Of a stretch of DNA of 64,000 nucleotides, positions 25,829-38,386 are shown piece by piece (positions within the stretch are counted from its first letter, which is position 1; each line of letters begins with the position of its first letter). This DNA comes from Congeria kusceri. Lineage: Eukaryota; Mollusca; Bivalvia; Myida; Dreissenidae. The notes beneath the pieces were generated by a model. It was not told where the DNA came from. It ran no database searches and saw nothing but the letters and a program-made list of their open reading frames with translations. The stretch lies in contig CM051033.1 in assembly GCA_027627225.1 (NCBI GenBank), positions 52,486,410 to 52,550,409 of the forward strand, in the 5' to 3' direction. The position numbers were made by a program, and so were the translations under genes.

Positions 25829-27760
25829 CAGTAGTTGTTATTGTTGTTGATGTAGTAGCAGTAGTAGTGGTAGTTGTTCAAGTCGTAGATTTGGTATAAA
25901 CAATAATAGCTATAAAATGGTGATTATATATATACATGTAACACGCGTCATTTAAATATTATATACATAAAAACAACTGTGCACAACATTTGCTATACTA
26001 TTTTTCAGTGACCAATTTAGCAACGCATTAACATAGTTGCGTACTGTACCATAATACCACCACTGCGAGGTTTAGAATGAAAGCATATTGGTAACATGCC
26101 ACTATATTATGTGTATTACGTACAACGAGTGCTGTTTACCCCACATAATTATTAACGGTGGGTTATGACGTTCGTCCGCTTGTTTGTATGCCAAACCATT
26201 ACTGAATGTTCAGGCCTTTACCGAGTATTAATATGATCATGGTCAATGTGATGCTGTGTACATAACATCATAGTTATTTATCAGCAACAAGCTACATATA
26301 CTGGGGACGGAAATATAAACAAGTCTTTCCAAAATGCTGTGTGTATATATATTCAAACATACGGACAACTGTGATTGAAATGACTGAAATGTCATTCTTT
26401 TAATATATCCATGATAATGTACCAGATTAACCTCTATTCTGAGCAAAGCCATGCTCGTACATAACCAAGGCGCATAAGATACTATTACCCAACTAATTGT
26501 TGAATTGATTCATAAAGTATAGTCTATTGTGTGATACCATGTGGTTAAAACATAATATTACCGTGTTTTTTTTTCAGAAAAACCTGTATTTCATTTATTA
26601 AAAGAGAATGTGATGCCAACGAAAACAAACGCATATACGTTGATGACTAAACACTATGTCACATAGGGTGGCCAATTGATTTCCGCGTTTTAAAATGGCT
26701 AACTCATACTTGTTTTATATATTTGAACGCCATTTATAACCTGACATAAACCCCACTTAGCAATTGGATTTTCCAGTGATTTGTTAACTCAATGCTCTTC
26801 TACGCAATAATAAAGTTTCCTTAAAAATTATTTTCACTGGAATAGGTTCGTATATTTTGCGTACGGTGATAACAGAGGGACACATGAATAAAACCAACGC
26901 CTGAGAAAATATAACGTCCTTATCGAGGTGATACGACTTGTCGAGGTGATACGAAACTACTTTCAATCATCGTCTTACTATTGGGCGTTTACAATTGAAA
27001 AACAACATAGTTTTAGTTTACAAAAAAGTATTTAAAATTCTCGTCGTTTGATATTCTAGACCAACGTGCAATTTTAAAACAACAATAACAACAAGTACAA
27101 CAATAACAACGAATTGTTGTATTACGACAATATCTGTTTTATATATCCTCATTAGGGTATTACAGACGCGTCCAGATTTTGCCATTTACGAGTTGTATCT
27201 CTCAAGCTATCGATAGAACACATATTTCACAACATCGCTTTAGCAAGTACATTGCAAGCGTTCATGTGTGAACTAGGCTAACATTTGATAAGCTGCAAAC
27301 ATTACTTGAATGAAAAGTCTATCCAATTAGTCTAGTTTAATATGCATGACAAATATGTGGAGAAGTCCGCTTGAGCGGAGGTCTGTTCGAGTACTTATCG
27401 ATGTTTATCTAAGGCAATGTTCTGGGCAAATTACTCGCCCTGATGCTTGCACAGTATTCAATTGACTTTCTTTTCCCATGAACACGAAATAAAACAGCTG
27501 ATGTTGGCAACTTATTCACGTTGGTACTTTTCAATTGTCCATGACAATGCAATGAATAAGTAATTGTAAAACGTGAGCGCCAATGTGGCGCTCACAATTA
27601 CAGATACGATGGTTAATAATGTATGTATACTACTGAAACAATCCAACGCATTTGCCCGTTATTTATACAACAGTTTAGTTTATGGTTTACTTGGAGGTGT
27701 TTCGATAATGAATTGTCTGTAACAATGAAAACGATCATAATATTGTTGAAGGTTAAGGTT
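23210..27760 (+). repeat. Three-copy duplicated block, copy 3
   Basis: Direct copy of 17553-23070, starting about 140 bp after copy 2 ends. Relative to copy 2 it lacks about 510 bp (17993-18503 equivalent, junction near 23645), has a shorter trinucleotide array and lacks the 251-bp internal duplication. Those differences account for most of the length difference. Point differences are scattered throughout. Confidence 0.8.
25635..25880 (+). repeat. (CAT)n-(TAG)n array of copy 3
   Basis: Short counterpart of the 20550-20960 array, with the same order of motifs. Confidence 0.95.
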
Positions 27761-30300
27761 TATTGTTTATTTTAGTCTCATCAATGTACATGACATATTC
27801 ATACGATAAGAATATACAAAACCATGTACACAAGCTCGCTTAACAGAGTTATAAGCAAAAATTTGAAACATTCACTATACATACAGCTTAAAATTAAAAT
27901 AATATCATACACCTAAGACTGATTGTGGGTTAGCTTATAAAAAAAAAATGACTTCACGTATTCGAATTGTTCAAGAAGAAAGATTTTTCTTTGTATATTG
28001 CCAAAACATTGAACTATTAGAAACTCCCGAAATTTTGATTGTGACCTCTTAGCGTGACATTGACCTTTGAGATATGAAAATTCCTTCACGATTAAGAGAG
28101 CGCAAAACCAAATTGTGACCTTTGACCTCTCAGTGTGTCCGTGACGTTGAGATGCCGATCTAGTTAAGAGCACGCTGTCTCACTGAAGCAAACATTAGTA
28201 CCAACTTATTTTAAAATCCCTCCACCAATTGCTAATTGATTCTCCCTTGAAAAGCAGAATTGTAAGCAATTTTAGTATTTGATTCCTCATTGTTGCACCA
28301 CTATTCTTGTCGTAAGGTCGAAAACAACTATTAATGCGCGCCACAGTTTATTGGACGGGTCTACCCGAACATGCGCTTAAGATTCATGAATAAATAGAGG
28401 ATATTTGTTGATTTCTGTGTAAGATCATATTTCACGAGTGTTCATAGAAAATGATATTTTCACGAGTGGCGCAGCCGCGAGTGAAAATATCTATGTTCTA
28501 TGATCACGAGTGAAATAAAATACGATCTTACACCGAAATCAACAACTTTTATTTTTATTTAATGCTTTTAGACAATAAATAACTATAATTGTGCGAGATA
28601 AGTTTAAGCGTCACATGTTCGTTTATTCTGACGTCATAAAAATGACGTAATAAATGATTCCAAAACTGTCGCTCGTTAGTATGGTGGGAAAAAAAGCCAT
28701 ATTTTGTGAGTCGTTGGCGCTTAATTATAATTGTGTTGAATTTTATTATGTGTTTTATGTAAACACATGCATGTACATACTGTACATGTATATACATTTG
28801 CCAAGGGTTGTAAACCACTACTTGTAAATCGATGATATTAATGGAAAAATAGTCCGTTTTACGTTATATTTTCATTGCAGTGAAAATATAAAATATTATA
28901 TTTTCACTGCTCCAACAGTGAAAATATAAAATCTTATTTCAACAATAAAAATCGATATTACACTGAAAAGCATATAATAAATTGTAAGCGGTCCTTGTCT
29001 TGTATGCATGCACTCCATTACTTTCATGTAAACTTCTCAAACATATTCCTTCCTGTTATTACCACATCACGCAATCACTAACAATATCAGGGATTGTTCA
29101 AATGCAAAGATGTAATTGATGAAACAATGTTCTATTGTATATCAAACAAATAGGCATTCGTTGAAGTAAGGTTTATCGTCGCCACCGTTCGAATTTCAAT
29201 TAAAGAAAATCACAAAATAAGTCATTAGTTATTTATGAAAAACGTATAAAAGAAAATTTAACCTGGTAGATACATTTAACAGTTTATTTTATAATTGAAA
29301 ACGTAAGTTTGTTCTGAAGTTTGTTCTGAACGTAACGCAGTACCAAGATAACAAAATTACATGTTTTGTTTGTCATACGAATGAAGAAATGTTGCTTTTA
29401 TCAAGACGGTTTTTGCAAACAAATATATTAGTGAAATTTGCACGGGATAGAATACATTTCCAGTCTGGAATGTACTGGACAGAAACGGCGATACAAAACA
29501 TAACGTTACGAATTGCTTTATTTACATTGGACATGTACGTATAAACGCAATTATGCCAATACCACATTATACATTTGGACTATTAAACATTTTAAACATA
29601 AACTCATTCAAACAGGTGAAAATGTTTTGGCTTTTGTAGATATCTCTTGTCTCTGTTTGATACATGTGCATATTGTATAACTCAGACACGTAAACCTGAT
29701 ACTGACCTTTATGTATGAATATTATTAGTTTCACTGTTAGTAACTGATGGTGTATTGGGTATACACCCTCAGTGGCTTCATACCATACGAGAGGGCAGCT
29801 CGAATATATCTCACCGACTACCTTTCATTGGTGTCTTTTAATTTACGCACATGTTAGTCCTTTAATAATAAATGATTATTGGTAAAAGCAGCGTTTATTA
29901 ATTTCTTATTTATTTTTTAATGGACGTGCATGGTTCAAATTAGTAAATATATTTTAAATGTTACAATATGCAATTGTTATTTTATTCAAGAGTGTCCCTT
30001 TAACAAACTGGAACTGACTGTAAGCAATGTGTCTACCAAGAAACAGAAAATAACAGTAGACCTACGTCATTTAAGTTACGTCAGCTAAAGTAAACAAATG
30101 GAGTGTCAAGCAGGCAATTTTTGTCAGACACACTTTCTAGGTTTATAAGCAGCAAAAACACCGAGGTAAGATGACTTTATTTTTATAGTTGGTGCACGTT
30201 CGACAGTTCTTTCACATTATTATGATACATTTGTTTGGAATCTGTATTTATACATTAAAATTATGCAATGCCACGTCAAGTTGATATAAACACCAGATTA
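27761..30300. other. Intergenic, repeats and palindromes
   Basis: Bases 27990-28170 contain GTGACCTTTGACCTCTCAGTG-like words, a dispersed repeat of a type I associate with bivalves from memory. A large palindrome (28404-28549) and a smaller one (about 28870-28945, TATTTTCACTG and complements) follow. No gene is supported. Confidence 0.5.
28404..28549. repeat. About 146-bp imperfect palindrome
   Basis: The left arm TTGTTGATTTCTGTGTAAGA continues through ATATTTCACGAGTG. It pairs with the right arm ending GATCTTACACCGAAATCAAC. Around the centre, ATTTTCACGAG faces GCGAGTGAAAATAT across a short TGGCGCAGCC loop. This is probably a fold-back non-autonomous element. Confidence 0.75.
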
Positions 30301-30380
30301 TCCAGCAGTCGCCATTTTGTTTTACTTTCTATGGAGCATTGATCTATATTACTGGATTGGACATCCCCATTGGCTGATAC
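30300..30380 (+). promoter_or_regulatory. Promoter-like sequence, inverted partner at 35230-35330
   Basis: GTCGCCATTTTG (reverse of a YY1-type AAAATGGCGAC site) is followed by CATTGATC and ATTACTGGATTGGAC. The same ATTACTGGATTGGAC word occurs in inverted orientation near 35288. No transcript start can be shown. Confidence 0.3.
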
Positions 30381-31210
30381 AGGCGATGACGTGTAAATAC
30401 CGCAGGCATTTTGATGGGTGGAATAGTTGGGAGAATTGTGTACAATTAACACGTAAACACACCAAAATTCATGAGAAAACATGTAAATAGAGTAAAAGAG
30501 GAGCCGATGACCACCATCTGTACTATCGGTAGGCACTTTGTTTGTATATTTTCGGTGTTGTCAACATTTCTGTCAAGTTTTTATCCGATTAAAGTTGTTC
30601 CAAAAGTGTCGTTTTCGGACACGTCCGAAAATCTGGTGTTATTTGTAAACCTTTTTCTGGTGTTTCCAGGGCTGGCAAAAATTACCCACCCGCGTTTTTC
30701 CCGGCGGGTTTTACCGGTTTTTCCCGCCCCGGTCAATTCTCTGAAAGTGGGCAAAACTATTTTTTCTTCAGTTAATTTGCAGTTGTTTTTTTTGTTTTGT
30801 TTTAAATCTAATTGCTCAGTTAACTTACGTCATTAAGAAAATGACTTGTTTAGTTTTGCAGATCCAGTATATGCATAGTTACAGTATTTCTGTAAGTGCC
30901 CGCACATATCCACTGGTTCATTCATTCATTTTTTATGGCAACGCTTATCATATATGTTCTATAATGTTCACAGGTCATTATTGGTTTTCACTCGGTTTCG
31001 AAACAGCTTTGTACAGCTTAAAGGGACTTTGTCAACGAAAAGGGCCTCAAGGCTCAATGGCAAAATGTGTTTAAAATTTAAACAATACTCAGTTTATGAA
31101 GATATGAATAATGTCATTAATGCTACATAACACATATTTAGCATATACTTAGCAAAGTTTTGCGCTGACCTGTGATATAATAATGGTTAAAATAATGCAT
31201 TTATAAAATA

Positions 31211-31518
31211 TGTTTGTTCGTGTAGATTTTTCGCCGTTTATAACAGTATTTCAGTCATATCACGGCGGTCAGTTAACCTACTCACACTTTTCCTGGGCAA
31301 GCTTAGCCGATCTAAACGGTTAACCAGTACTAAGTGCACATACCTATGCCAGTAACTGACAACTGACCTACTTGAATCAGAGGTAGGGGCAGAATGACCG
31401 TAGAAATAATTTGATGACCAATCCCCACACAAGTTGTGAGGCCGGGCTGGGGTTCGAACTCACGATCCCCAGATTGACACTCCAGCGCTCTACCAACTGA
31501 GCTTGCTTGGCCCGACTG
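31211..31518 (-). mobile_element. tRNA-derived SINE with 11-bp target duplication
   Basis: The element is flanked by perfect TTTATAAAATA repeats at 31200-31210 and 31519-31529. On the minus strand it starts with a tRNA-like head: A-box-like AGCTCAGTTGGTAGAGCGC, anticodon loop GTGTCAA (GTC, Asp-like), B-box-like GTGAGTTCGAACCCCAG. A body of about 230 bp follows, with the mollusc-SINE-like stretch GTGTGAGTAGGTTAACTGAC. It is about 308 bp long. The mature tail lacks a long poly(A). Boundaries are secure because of the duplication. Confidence 0.9.
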
Positions 31519-32041
31519 TTTATAAAATAAGACTTAAGTGCGATAACCTGCTTGGGGTTTTAATTTCACACTACTCGGAACATATAAATCAGCTGTCATA
31601 TTATAACTCCATTATTTATCAAGCAAATTTAGCATAACATAGGTATAAGATGTATTATAAATTTTGTCAAACACCACTATTTTTTGTTATACAAGTGTGA
31701 TAGGGTTTGCATTGTTTGCAGATTTGTTTTATCAAATATGTTATTATTATATTATTTATTATTTTTAAATGCATATGTAGCACATTTTTATCATCCAATA
31801 CCATTTAATAGTTCAATTGGAAACCATTTTTATTGACATAGTCACTTTAATTAGAAATATCACAAATAACATTGATAAAAAATGTCATTTTTATGAAGAC
31901 AATACAATTGACACTAAGAAGTCCATTTTCTGATAGTGTAATGACAATATAAAGTTTAATAATACTTTAGGTAGTTGAGGAAATGATTGCATTTTGGATT
32001 TATTAGAATAAAAGGCCATCAACTTCTTTTTTTATTATTTT

Positions 32042-32215
32042 ACAGTCCATATTCTTGTTTGAGTGAGGGAATCTGCCAACAGTGCATTGGAAACGCAGCC
32101 ACCATTCACCTCGTCTGTGTGAAAGATTCGTTCAACATTTTAATAAAAACAGTCTGCAGCCATTCCACAACAGCAGTGCAGCCAAGCTTGTTCCATGTTT
32201 TACATTAAAAAAAAC
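32042..32215 (+). pseudogene. Possible THAP zinc-finger exon fragment
   Basis: After an acceptor-like TTATTTTACAG, one frame reads VHWKRSHHSPRLCERF and then FVQHF. This recalls the THAP-domain consensus W-x-P-S-x-x-S-x-x-C-x-x-H-F. A stop lies just upstream in the same frame, and the C-x-x-H pair is disturbed. A THAP-bearing transposon relic (P-element or Kolobok type) is possible, but the match rests on about 20 residues. Confidence 0.3.
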
Positions 32216-34533
32216 TTGGTGCAAAAGTAATGACAAACTCATAGTTATCTAAATTAGTTTATTGTTCCATACAGGTAGTTGAAAAGACAAATTGAATAAT
32301 TATATGTACTGTCCTTTATAAGTTTAAAGTGTATGTTTTAGAAAAGCAAATGATATGATTTTCACATGTTGATTGTTAAATTTCAAATATTATTTGTCTA
32401 ATTTTTAAGTGCAAAATATACCTGACTTATCATAAGAAAAACAGTAAAGGTTGGCAATATACTAGGGACAGGATGGTGTTATTGTTATAATAAGGAATTT
32501 CTTTCCATCATTTATTACTTATTACAAGATTTATGTTGAGTTCAATAGATCAAATACAAAATAAATGCTTATAATTTAGTTAAATATTGTTAATGTATAT
32601 GTTCTGAATAAAAAAAACATAAAATCATCTAACAATTAACCAACTAACATTATTATCATAAACTTCACTCCTAAAACAGCACAAATTCCATTAAGATGGA
32701 CATTTAAATAAAACATTTAATATCAAAAGCAAGAACTTTGAAATTTGGTTGTAAATGCTTCAATCGCAAAAAACGTTTTAAATTCCTATATGTTTTTGTA
32801 ATGAAACAAAACAAAAGCTGTTTCAGGACAGTGTGTTCAATTATTAATTCCGCTTTGATATACATAAACAGGTCACTTATGCACCTATCAATATTTTCCA
32901 CCATGGGGGGGGGGGGGGGGAGCAGCGGGCATATATGGGACTTTAGACTTAAAGTGATTCCTGACAGGTGGGAATTTGACACGCCAAATGATTCCCCGTT
33001 AATGTTGGCCCCCGGTCCATAAAGGGACATTATGCTAAAATATTGGTCACAGTTATGGTCACATGGTCAGTGATTTTACATAATAAGCCCAAAGACCAGT
33101 GTGAAGTTTGAACTGAGTATCTGTAGTAGTTACAGAGATATGTACTTGTTGCACGCTCACCTTAAGCAGAGCATTATGCCGATTAATAGGCGAGCAGTAC
33201 AGCTGGGACTAATATTTATATATGGGAACTTTTAATCTGGTCAAAGTGTAAAAATGACAATAGATTTTTACTATTAACACGTATTAACTGGTACGAAGGG
33301 CATAATCCGTTTCTACAAAGATTTCATAGTTTATAATGTTCATTAAAAGTTTGGTTTCAGTGTATCAATAACACACAGAACTATACTGTTCTACTTCTGT
33401 AACTTCACATCTAATAATAATGAACACTTCATTATTATACTCCAACACTACCCACTACCAGTATGTTGGGGGATACAAAGGAATCAAATTTTAAATGTTC
33501 TCTGGCTGGATTCTTGTGTCAAACTCTTTCTTCGTCTGATGGCTATATCATCCATGACCAAAAACAAGCACTGCAACATGAAAGGAAAATATATTGTAAA
33601 AAGTAAAAAAAAAAGTTATTTATTTAAAGCTACCAACAAATATACCTTAAAACAAACAATAGTTAACACAATGTACTAATTTAATATTTTATAAATACAA
33701 ATGATAAAGACCGTGTACATTAGTCAGTACACAAAAGGAAAAGCTAAGTAAAATTCTGAATTTAAAGTAAAAGATAAAATACTAATAGTATGTTTATGGA
33801 ATATGACCCAAGGTGTTGTTTACAGTTGTTGTATGTTTTTTTTTTTTTTTTAAAGATTTTATTGCTACGGAGTCATTTTCAGTGCTGAAAAATGTCAATG
33901 AAAAACATGCTACACAATCGACATATTGCTTTATCAAAATAATGAATTTTCATTTCAAATAATAGATTTAAAGTCATTGATAAACCAGTTTTGTGTCTGA
34001 TATATGTGAAAGGAAGTATCAATGTATAAAAATCTTCACACAAATAACTGTTTAGCTTTAACTTCACCAAAAAATAACAAAAAGTGAATATCATAAGTAA
34101 GAATTAATGAAATAATAAACAGGTTCAAGTATTACAGAACAATACACACAAAATCATAATGTTGTGGATTGAATGACTTTAATGGTATGGACTTCTATCA
34201 ATTGACAAGTTATATATCCATTTACAACCAACATACCAGGGCTCTTACTCCACAATTGGGGAAAGGGGCAGGGGTCGTGGCAAAGTGGAATTTTCCTGTA
34301 TATTTTGTATATTCTGCTTTGTAATAAAAGATACATTAATTGTTTTGCCACAAATAATTAATTTGATTATGCACAAACCTAGTTTAATGAACAATTGCTG
34401 GGACAGTTAACAAAAATTCCTCAATCTTAGTCAATATTTGTCTTACATTCTGAGGGAAATTTCAAGATATATATTGGGGGAAAATATATATACTTTTTAT
34501 GTTGGGAAATGAGGCTAAATTTTGGCCCCAAAT
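32216..34533. other. Intergenic, nothing firmly recognised
   Basis: Contains a run of about 14 G's near 32905-32920 next to a repeat-like stretch (AACGGGGAATCATTTGGCGT on the minus strand near 32985) and a T run at 33838-33851. Open frames over the G run (32704-33030 minus, 32738-33022 plus) have no domain evidence. Confidence 0.4.
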
Positions 34534-34728
34534 TCAGTACAATGAGAGGCTTGCTTTCCTTATCAAAGTTCTTGCCGCATGAAGGCTAAGTTTTGTTTCT
34601 CTCGGTAGGCTGCGGCCGAGTGGAGATGCAGGGTTTAAAGCAAAATACCGCTGATCTTGCATATACCAGTCTGAATTAGTCAACTCGACTCTAACTGGCA
34701 GGTTTCTTGAAGAAGTCACATGGACTGT
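34534..34728 (-). other. Possible exon of an unrecognised or non-coding transcript
   Basis: A minus-strand acceptor-like CCGCTTACAG at about 34735 is followed by a G+C-richer open stretch (VHVTSSRNLPVRVEL ... SPLGRSLPRETK) that stops near 34534. Upstream on the same strand, a TGCCTCAG/GTTAGT donor near 35100 and a promoter-like region near 35230 could supply a first exon. The only ATG frame in that first exon is short, so a non-coding RNA is at least as likely. Confidence 0.3.
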
Positions 34729-35219
34729 CTGTAAGCGGAAGCATATTGGAAATGCAATTTAATGGAATTAGGTGCTATGATGATAGTAGTTATGAGACAG
34801 TGTCCCAATAAAGATATTTACATTTACAAGTAGGCCTCCTGCACTGACTTTTGAAATGTTTCACATCTTTCAATGGAAAACAAGCAAATGGTAAGGCTCA
34901 TCTCATATGTATTATATAATCAATGAATTTTCGTTGGCATCGATAACACGTTGACAGTCAGTAGTAAATACACGATAACTTGCAATGACACTGAGACTCA
35001 GTCTGAAAGGCCTTCAATTAATATTCATAATTTTAACATTATGGCATTTAGGCACGTCGCATGATTAATTTATATTATTTAAACATATACAAACTAACCT
35101 GAGGCAGCAAATGCTTTGGCTTGAATAATATGACTATTCATATCGTGAAAAGAACCGCAAACAAATCACTGAACGCATTTTGTTTTGGTTTTGACAACCG
35201 CAGAGTTCACATCGGCTGC

Positions 35220-35330
35220 CATATTGTAAACAACTAGCACCCAACAAAATGGCGGACGTAAATCACAATGAACGTCACGTGACGTCCAATCCAGTAATAG
35301 CGATCAGTGCTATGGAATATTGAAAATTAG
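35220..35330. promoter_or_regulatory. Promoter-like CpG-bearing region
   Basis: Contains ACAAAATGGCGGAC (YY1-type), CGTCACGTGACGTC (E-box and CRE-like) and a CCAAT box within about 60 bp. It shares CATAGCAC/TGATC and ATTACTGGATTGGAC with 30300-30380 in inverted orientation. It could drive the minus-strand candidate exon at 34534-34728. Inferred only. Confidence 0.35.
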
Positions 35331-35987
35331 CCATGGTGTATGGAAAATACAATACGGTCATGTGACCGCTCTTAGCCAATCGGGTAGCGTCATTTAAGTA
35401 GGAGGTGAGACATAGTATAAATTCGTACGATCAATATAAGTTTCCATTAAGGAAACCAGTTAAATAGATACAAATATATGGCGTCAGTCGACACATGACA
35501 TTATGTGCACGAGCACAACAGTGATTATAGCGCGTAATTATGTCCATACAGTTCACGAGTGTCAGGTTAATGTGTCTGAGCTATAGTATTATGCACTCAT
35601 AATAATAATCATAAAAACATGCAATTACAACACTCATATAGAAACACGTCACATACTGCCTCTAGAGTAGTATACAGCTGAATACATGCTAACTAAATAT
35701 TACGTTTGTTATTTCGTGGGCTAAATGCGAGCTTGTGGACTCGATCGGGCAATCACTCAAGGCTTGTTTGCGTTTGAACCGTCATCATCTACAACATTTG
35801 AATGAAACATACAGTTATTACATTCCTAACGTTATTATCTAATATCACACAAACAACAAACATTGTGCACGCCAAGGTGACTTGTAAGCATTAAACGATG
35901 TCTTATTTTGCTGGTAAAAAGTAAAAAAAAAAAAAAATATTCATATCAAATGTCTCATGAATAAAACGATTTTGAATTCACGCATGC
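35331..35987. other. Intergenic downstream of gene A
   Basis: Bases 35525-35590 contain TATAGCGCGTAATTAT and the inverted-type end GAGTGTCAGGTTAAT ... CTATA, resembling the arms of the 9034-9626 element. This may be a tiny deletion derivative. Nothing else was recognised. Confidence 0.4.
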
Positions 35988-36132
35988 TTACTTATCGTCA
36001 TTATTGTAGAGATGCATTTTTACATATTTTAAGTAACAAATACGTGCAGGACCTGTTTTCTCTCTTTTAGATTTGTTTACAACGCTGTATGGATAGTCTT
36101 CAGTCGTAACTCTTGGAGAACTCAGTGGAGTG
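35988..36132 (-). CDS. Gene A last tail exon candidate
   Basis: Entered in phase 2 after CTCAAACAG. The frame contains TTEDYPYSVVNKSKREK, another YxxV motif, and runs to a TAA at 35990-35988. A possible but weak donor (ACAG/GTCCTG) lies at 36053. It joins in frame only if microexon 36330-36351 is included. Skipping that microexon would give a stop four codons into this exon. Confidence 0.5.
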
Positions 36133-36329
36133 CTGTTTGAGAGGCAGACATGTCAGAGAGAGAATTATATACATGTAGTCATTTTACTATGAAACAAATT
36201 CTAATTCTAGTTTCATTATACACAGTTATAACAATACAATTATCTACATCTTAATGTCATTTCCTTTGATAACGAATCATTTACAAGTATTCACTTTACA
36301 AACAAATACAATGTTTAAGGCATACGTAC

Positions 36330-36351
36330 ACATCATCTCTCGTGCTTTTGC
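36330..36351 (-). CDS. Gene A 22-base microexon
   Basis: CTACATTTAG / GCAAAAGCACGAGAGATGAT GT / GTACGT. Phase 1 in, phase 2 out, so exactly six whole codons (KSTRDD) plus split ones. It is the only joint found that puts exons 36807-36731 and 36132-35988 in the same reading frame. Confidence 0.5.
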
Positions 36352-36730
36352 CTAAATGTAGTAAATAATTTCATGTATAATCGTTATTGTTTCAATTTTT
36401 ACATGTTATCATGCCATATATTGCAATTTGAAAGCTCTATAATTGCAGCCGAGAATAACCAAATATGTATGATGTATACACCAAAAACATGGCGCACACG
36501 GGAATATGGGTATATAAGTTTCAAAATGTTATACAGAAATATGCCACTACATTTTGTAGTAATAACTTAATGGGTTAACATGCAGTTCATAATAATAATC
36601 ATTACTTGCTAACCAAATTGTAACTCAGATACAGACATATGTCATGATAAACGGTTTTTAATGCTGATAAATATTTCGTTTAAGTTCACATGAAATACCT
36701 ATTCCATCGACAATGATATTGGTGTCTTAC

Positions 36731-36807
36731 CGATAACTTTCTTCTTGATCACTTTGCTGTAAGGAGGAATGACTGAAGCTGACCACGATGGTGCAGGAGG
36801 AACCGCT
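36731..36807 (-). CDS. Gene A tail exon with PPYSKV motif
   Basis: 77 bases between TTTGAAATACAG and a GTAAGA donor, phase 2 in and 1 out. It encodes AVPPAPSWSASVIPPYSKV followed by a lysine cluster. The single tyrosine has valine at +3. Confidence 0.6.
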
Positions 36808-37486
36808 CTGTATTTCAAATCAACTATTACCATTTCGAATAAAATGCATTTTAAGAAATAAATAATTAATAAATGTACAATACATTTAAAACAAACGAAG
36901 AATGCAGACCTCGGCTATGTCCTATTATTCCTCACATTGTTTTTCATATATTGAATTATACAACATAAATGAGGCACATTACCTTAATCCCCGGATAAAG
37001 ATTCCTAATAAATAATCATTCAGACCATCGAGGCAACGCCGGCAAAAACAACAACATCAACAACAAACTGAATATTATCTGTGCATATAATTATAAAGCT
37101 CTGGTTGATGATTGTTAAATGATGGAAATTTCATAGAAAATAAAGTTTCTTGTTTGTATTGAACATTATTATTGCATTATTATTTGTAACAAAATACATA
37201 ACATACTGTATGGGTTAGGTACATCAATCATCAATTGCTATCAAAGCGGACCATACACATGTCACCGCTCTTACACTTATGCAAACAATAATATTTTAAG
37301 CTAAGGGGAAATAATGTCCTTTTATAATCTATCTATTTCGTGCAAATAAACGCATTAATATGAGTACTTAAGATGTTTTGCGTTTATACACGTTTTGCAG
37401 TGTTTGCCGTTATTAAACACGCTATTTTGCAATGTATTTAGTGTGAAGTAACATACATACGATATAATTCTCCGTCACGTGCTTAC

Positions 37487-37511
37487 CTATTCCAATCAGT
37501 AGTAGCCATAC
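37487..37511 (-). CDS. Gene A 25-base microexon
   Basis: TATGTTTTAG / 25 bases / GTAAGC donor. Phase 1 in, 2 out, coding MATTDWN. Same length and phase as the microexon at 38665-38689, and it joins its neighbours without a frame break. Confidence 0.6.
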
Positions 37512-37792
37512 CTAAAACATAAACTACGGATAAATCTGGGTCATGTTATTGCAGAGTTTTTACATGGACATTTTTTGCCAAACGTTGTTTAAATTAAAGA
37601 TCCATTGCAAGGAAACTATACATGTCTATACATATATTTCTATACAGTCTATCCATTTGTAAATGCAAATAAATCAGTTTGCATCATACATTGTTGAGTA
37701 CGTCTTAATGATTTTTCCAAGTTCATGCAAAATGAGTATACCTTAAATGCACCTTTCAAATCATGTGTTTACAGAGTGTTATGTGGTTTTAC

Positions 37793-38386
37793 CTTTGTCT
37801 TTCTTCTTGTTAACTACTGAATAGAGTGGGTCTTCTTTGTGTTCGTCGGTGCCAAGTGGATAAGTCTGCTTCACAGAGGTGCCTGTTTGTTCTTTCTGGT
37901 TCACTGGTGAGTAAAGTGGATCGTTCGTGTTTTCAGTTGACTTCAGTGGATTTTTTTTTGTTCACGGTTGAATAGAATGGATCGTCGTCGATGTCCACAA
38001 ATGCAACATGCGATGTATCACCGGTCATTTCGGAGTGAAGTGGACCATCGTTGTTCACAGTGGTAGACGGTCGGTCTTCCTTGTTCACAGTTGAGTACAG
38101 TGGATCATTTTCCTTTACAGGTGTGTACAGTGGATTGCCCGTATTATGCACGTGGTTAGATGGTTTGTCCTTGTTAACAGTTGTGTAAAGAGGATCATCA
38201 TTATTCACAGTTGTGTACACTGGGTCAACCGCAAACTGTTTATGATATAGGGGTTTGTCCTTGTTGCCTGTTGTGTAAGTGGGATCACCAATGCTGTCAC
38301 ATGCAGGATTTCGACGATGACTGTTCGCAGATGAATAAAATGGATCTTCATCGTAAATGTAAATACTATCCGGAATGAAGACTGTT
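37793..38386 (-). CDS. Gene A large tail exon: array of DPLYxxV tyrosine motifs
   Basis: 594 bases between an acceptor (CTATCTTACAG) and a donor (AAAG/GTAAAA). The frame carries repeated tyrosine motifs: DPFYSSA, DPTYTTG, KPLYHKQ, DPVYTTV, DPLYTTV, NPLYTPV, DPLYSTV, DPFYSTV and, in the next register, DPLYSPV and DPLYSVV, each usually followed by N-K/N. Near 37952-37960 a run of nine A's puts the frame into a TGA. With one A fewer the frame stays open to the donor and the exit phase fits the next exon. The regular Y-S/T-x-V pattern suggests multiple SH2-binding phosphotyrosines in the cytoplasm. This is inference. Confidence 0.7.

Noticed and set aside
32704..33030. Frames with a Pro-rich run on one strand and Gly-rich on the other
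   Set aside because: The run is a G homopolymer; both strands are open over the same bases, and there is no domain.
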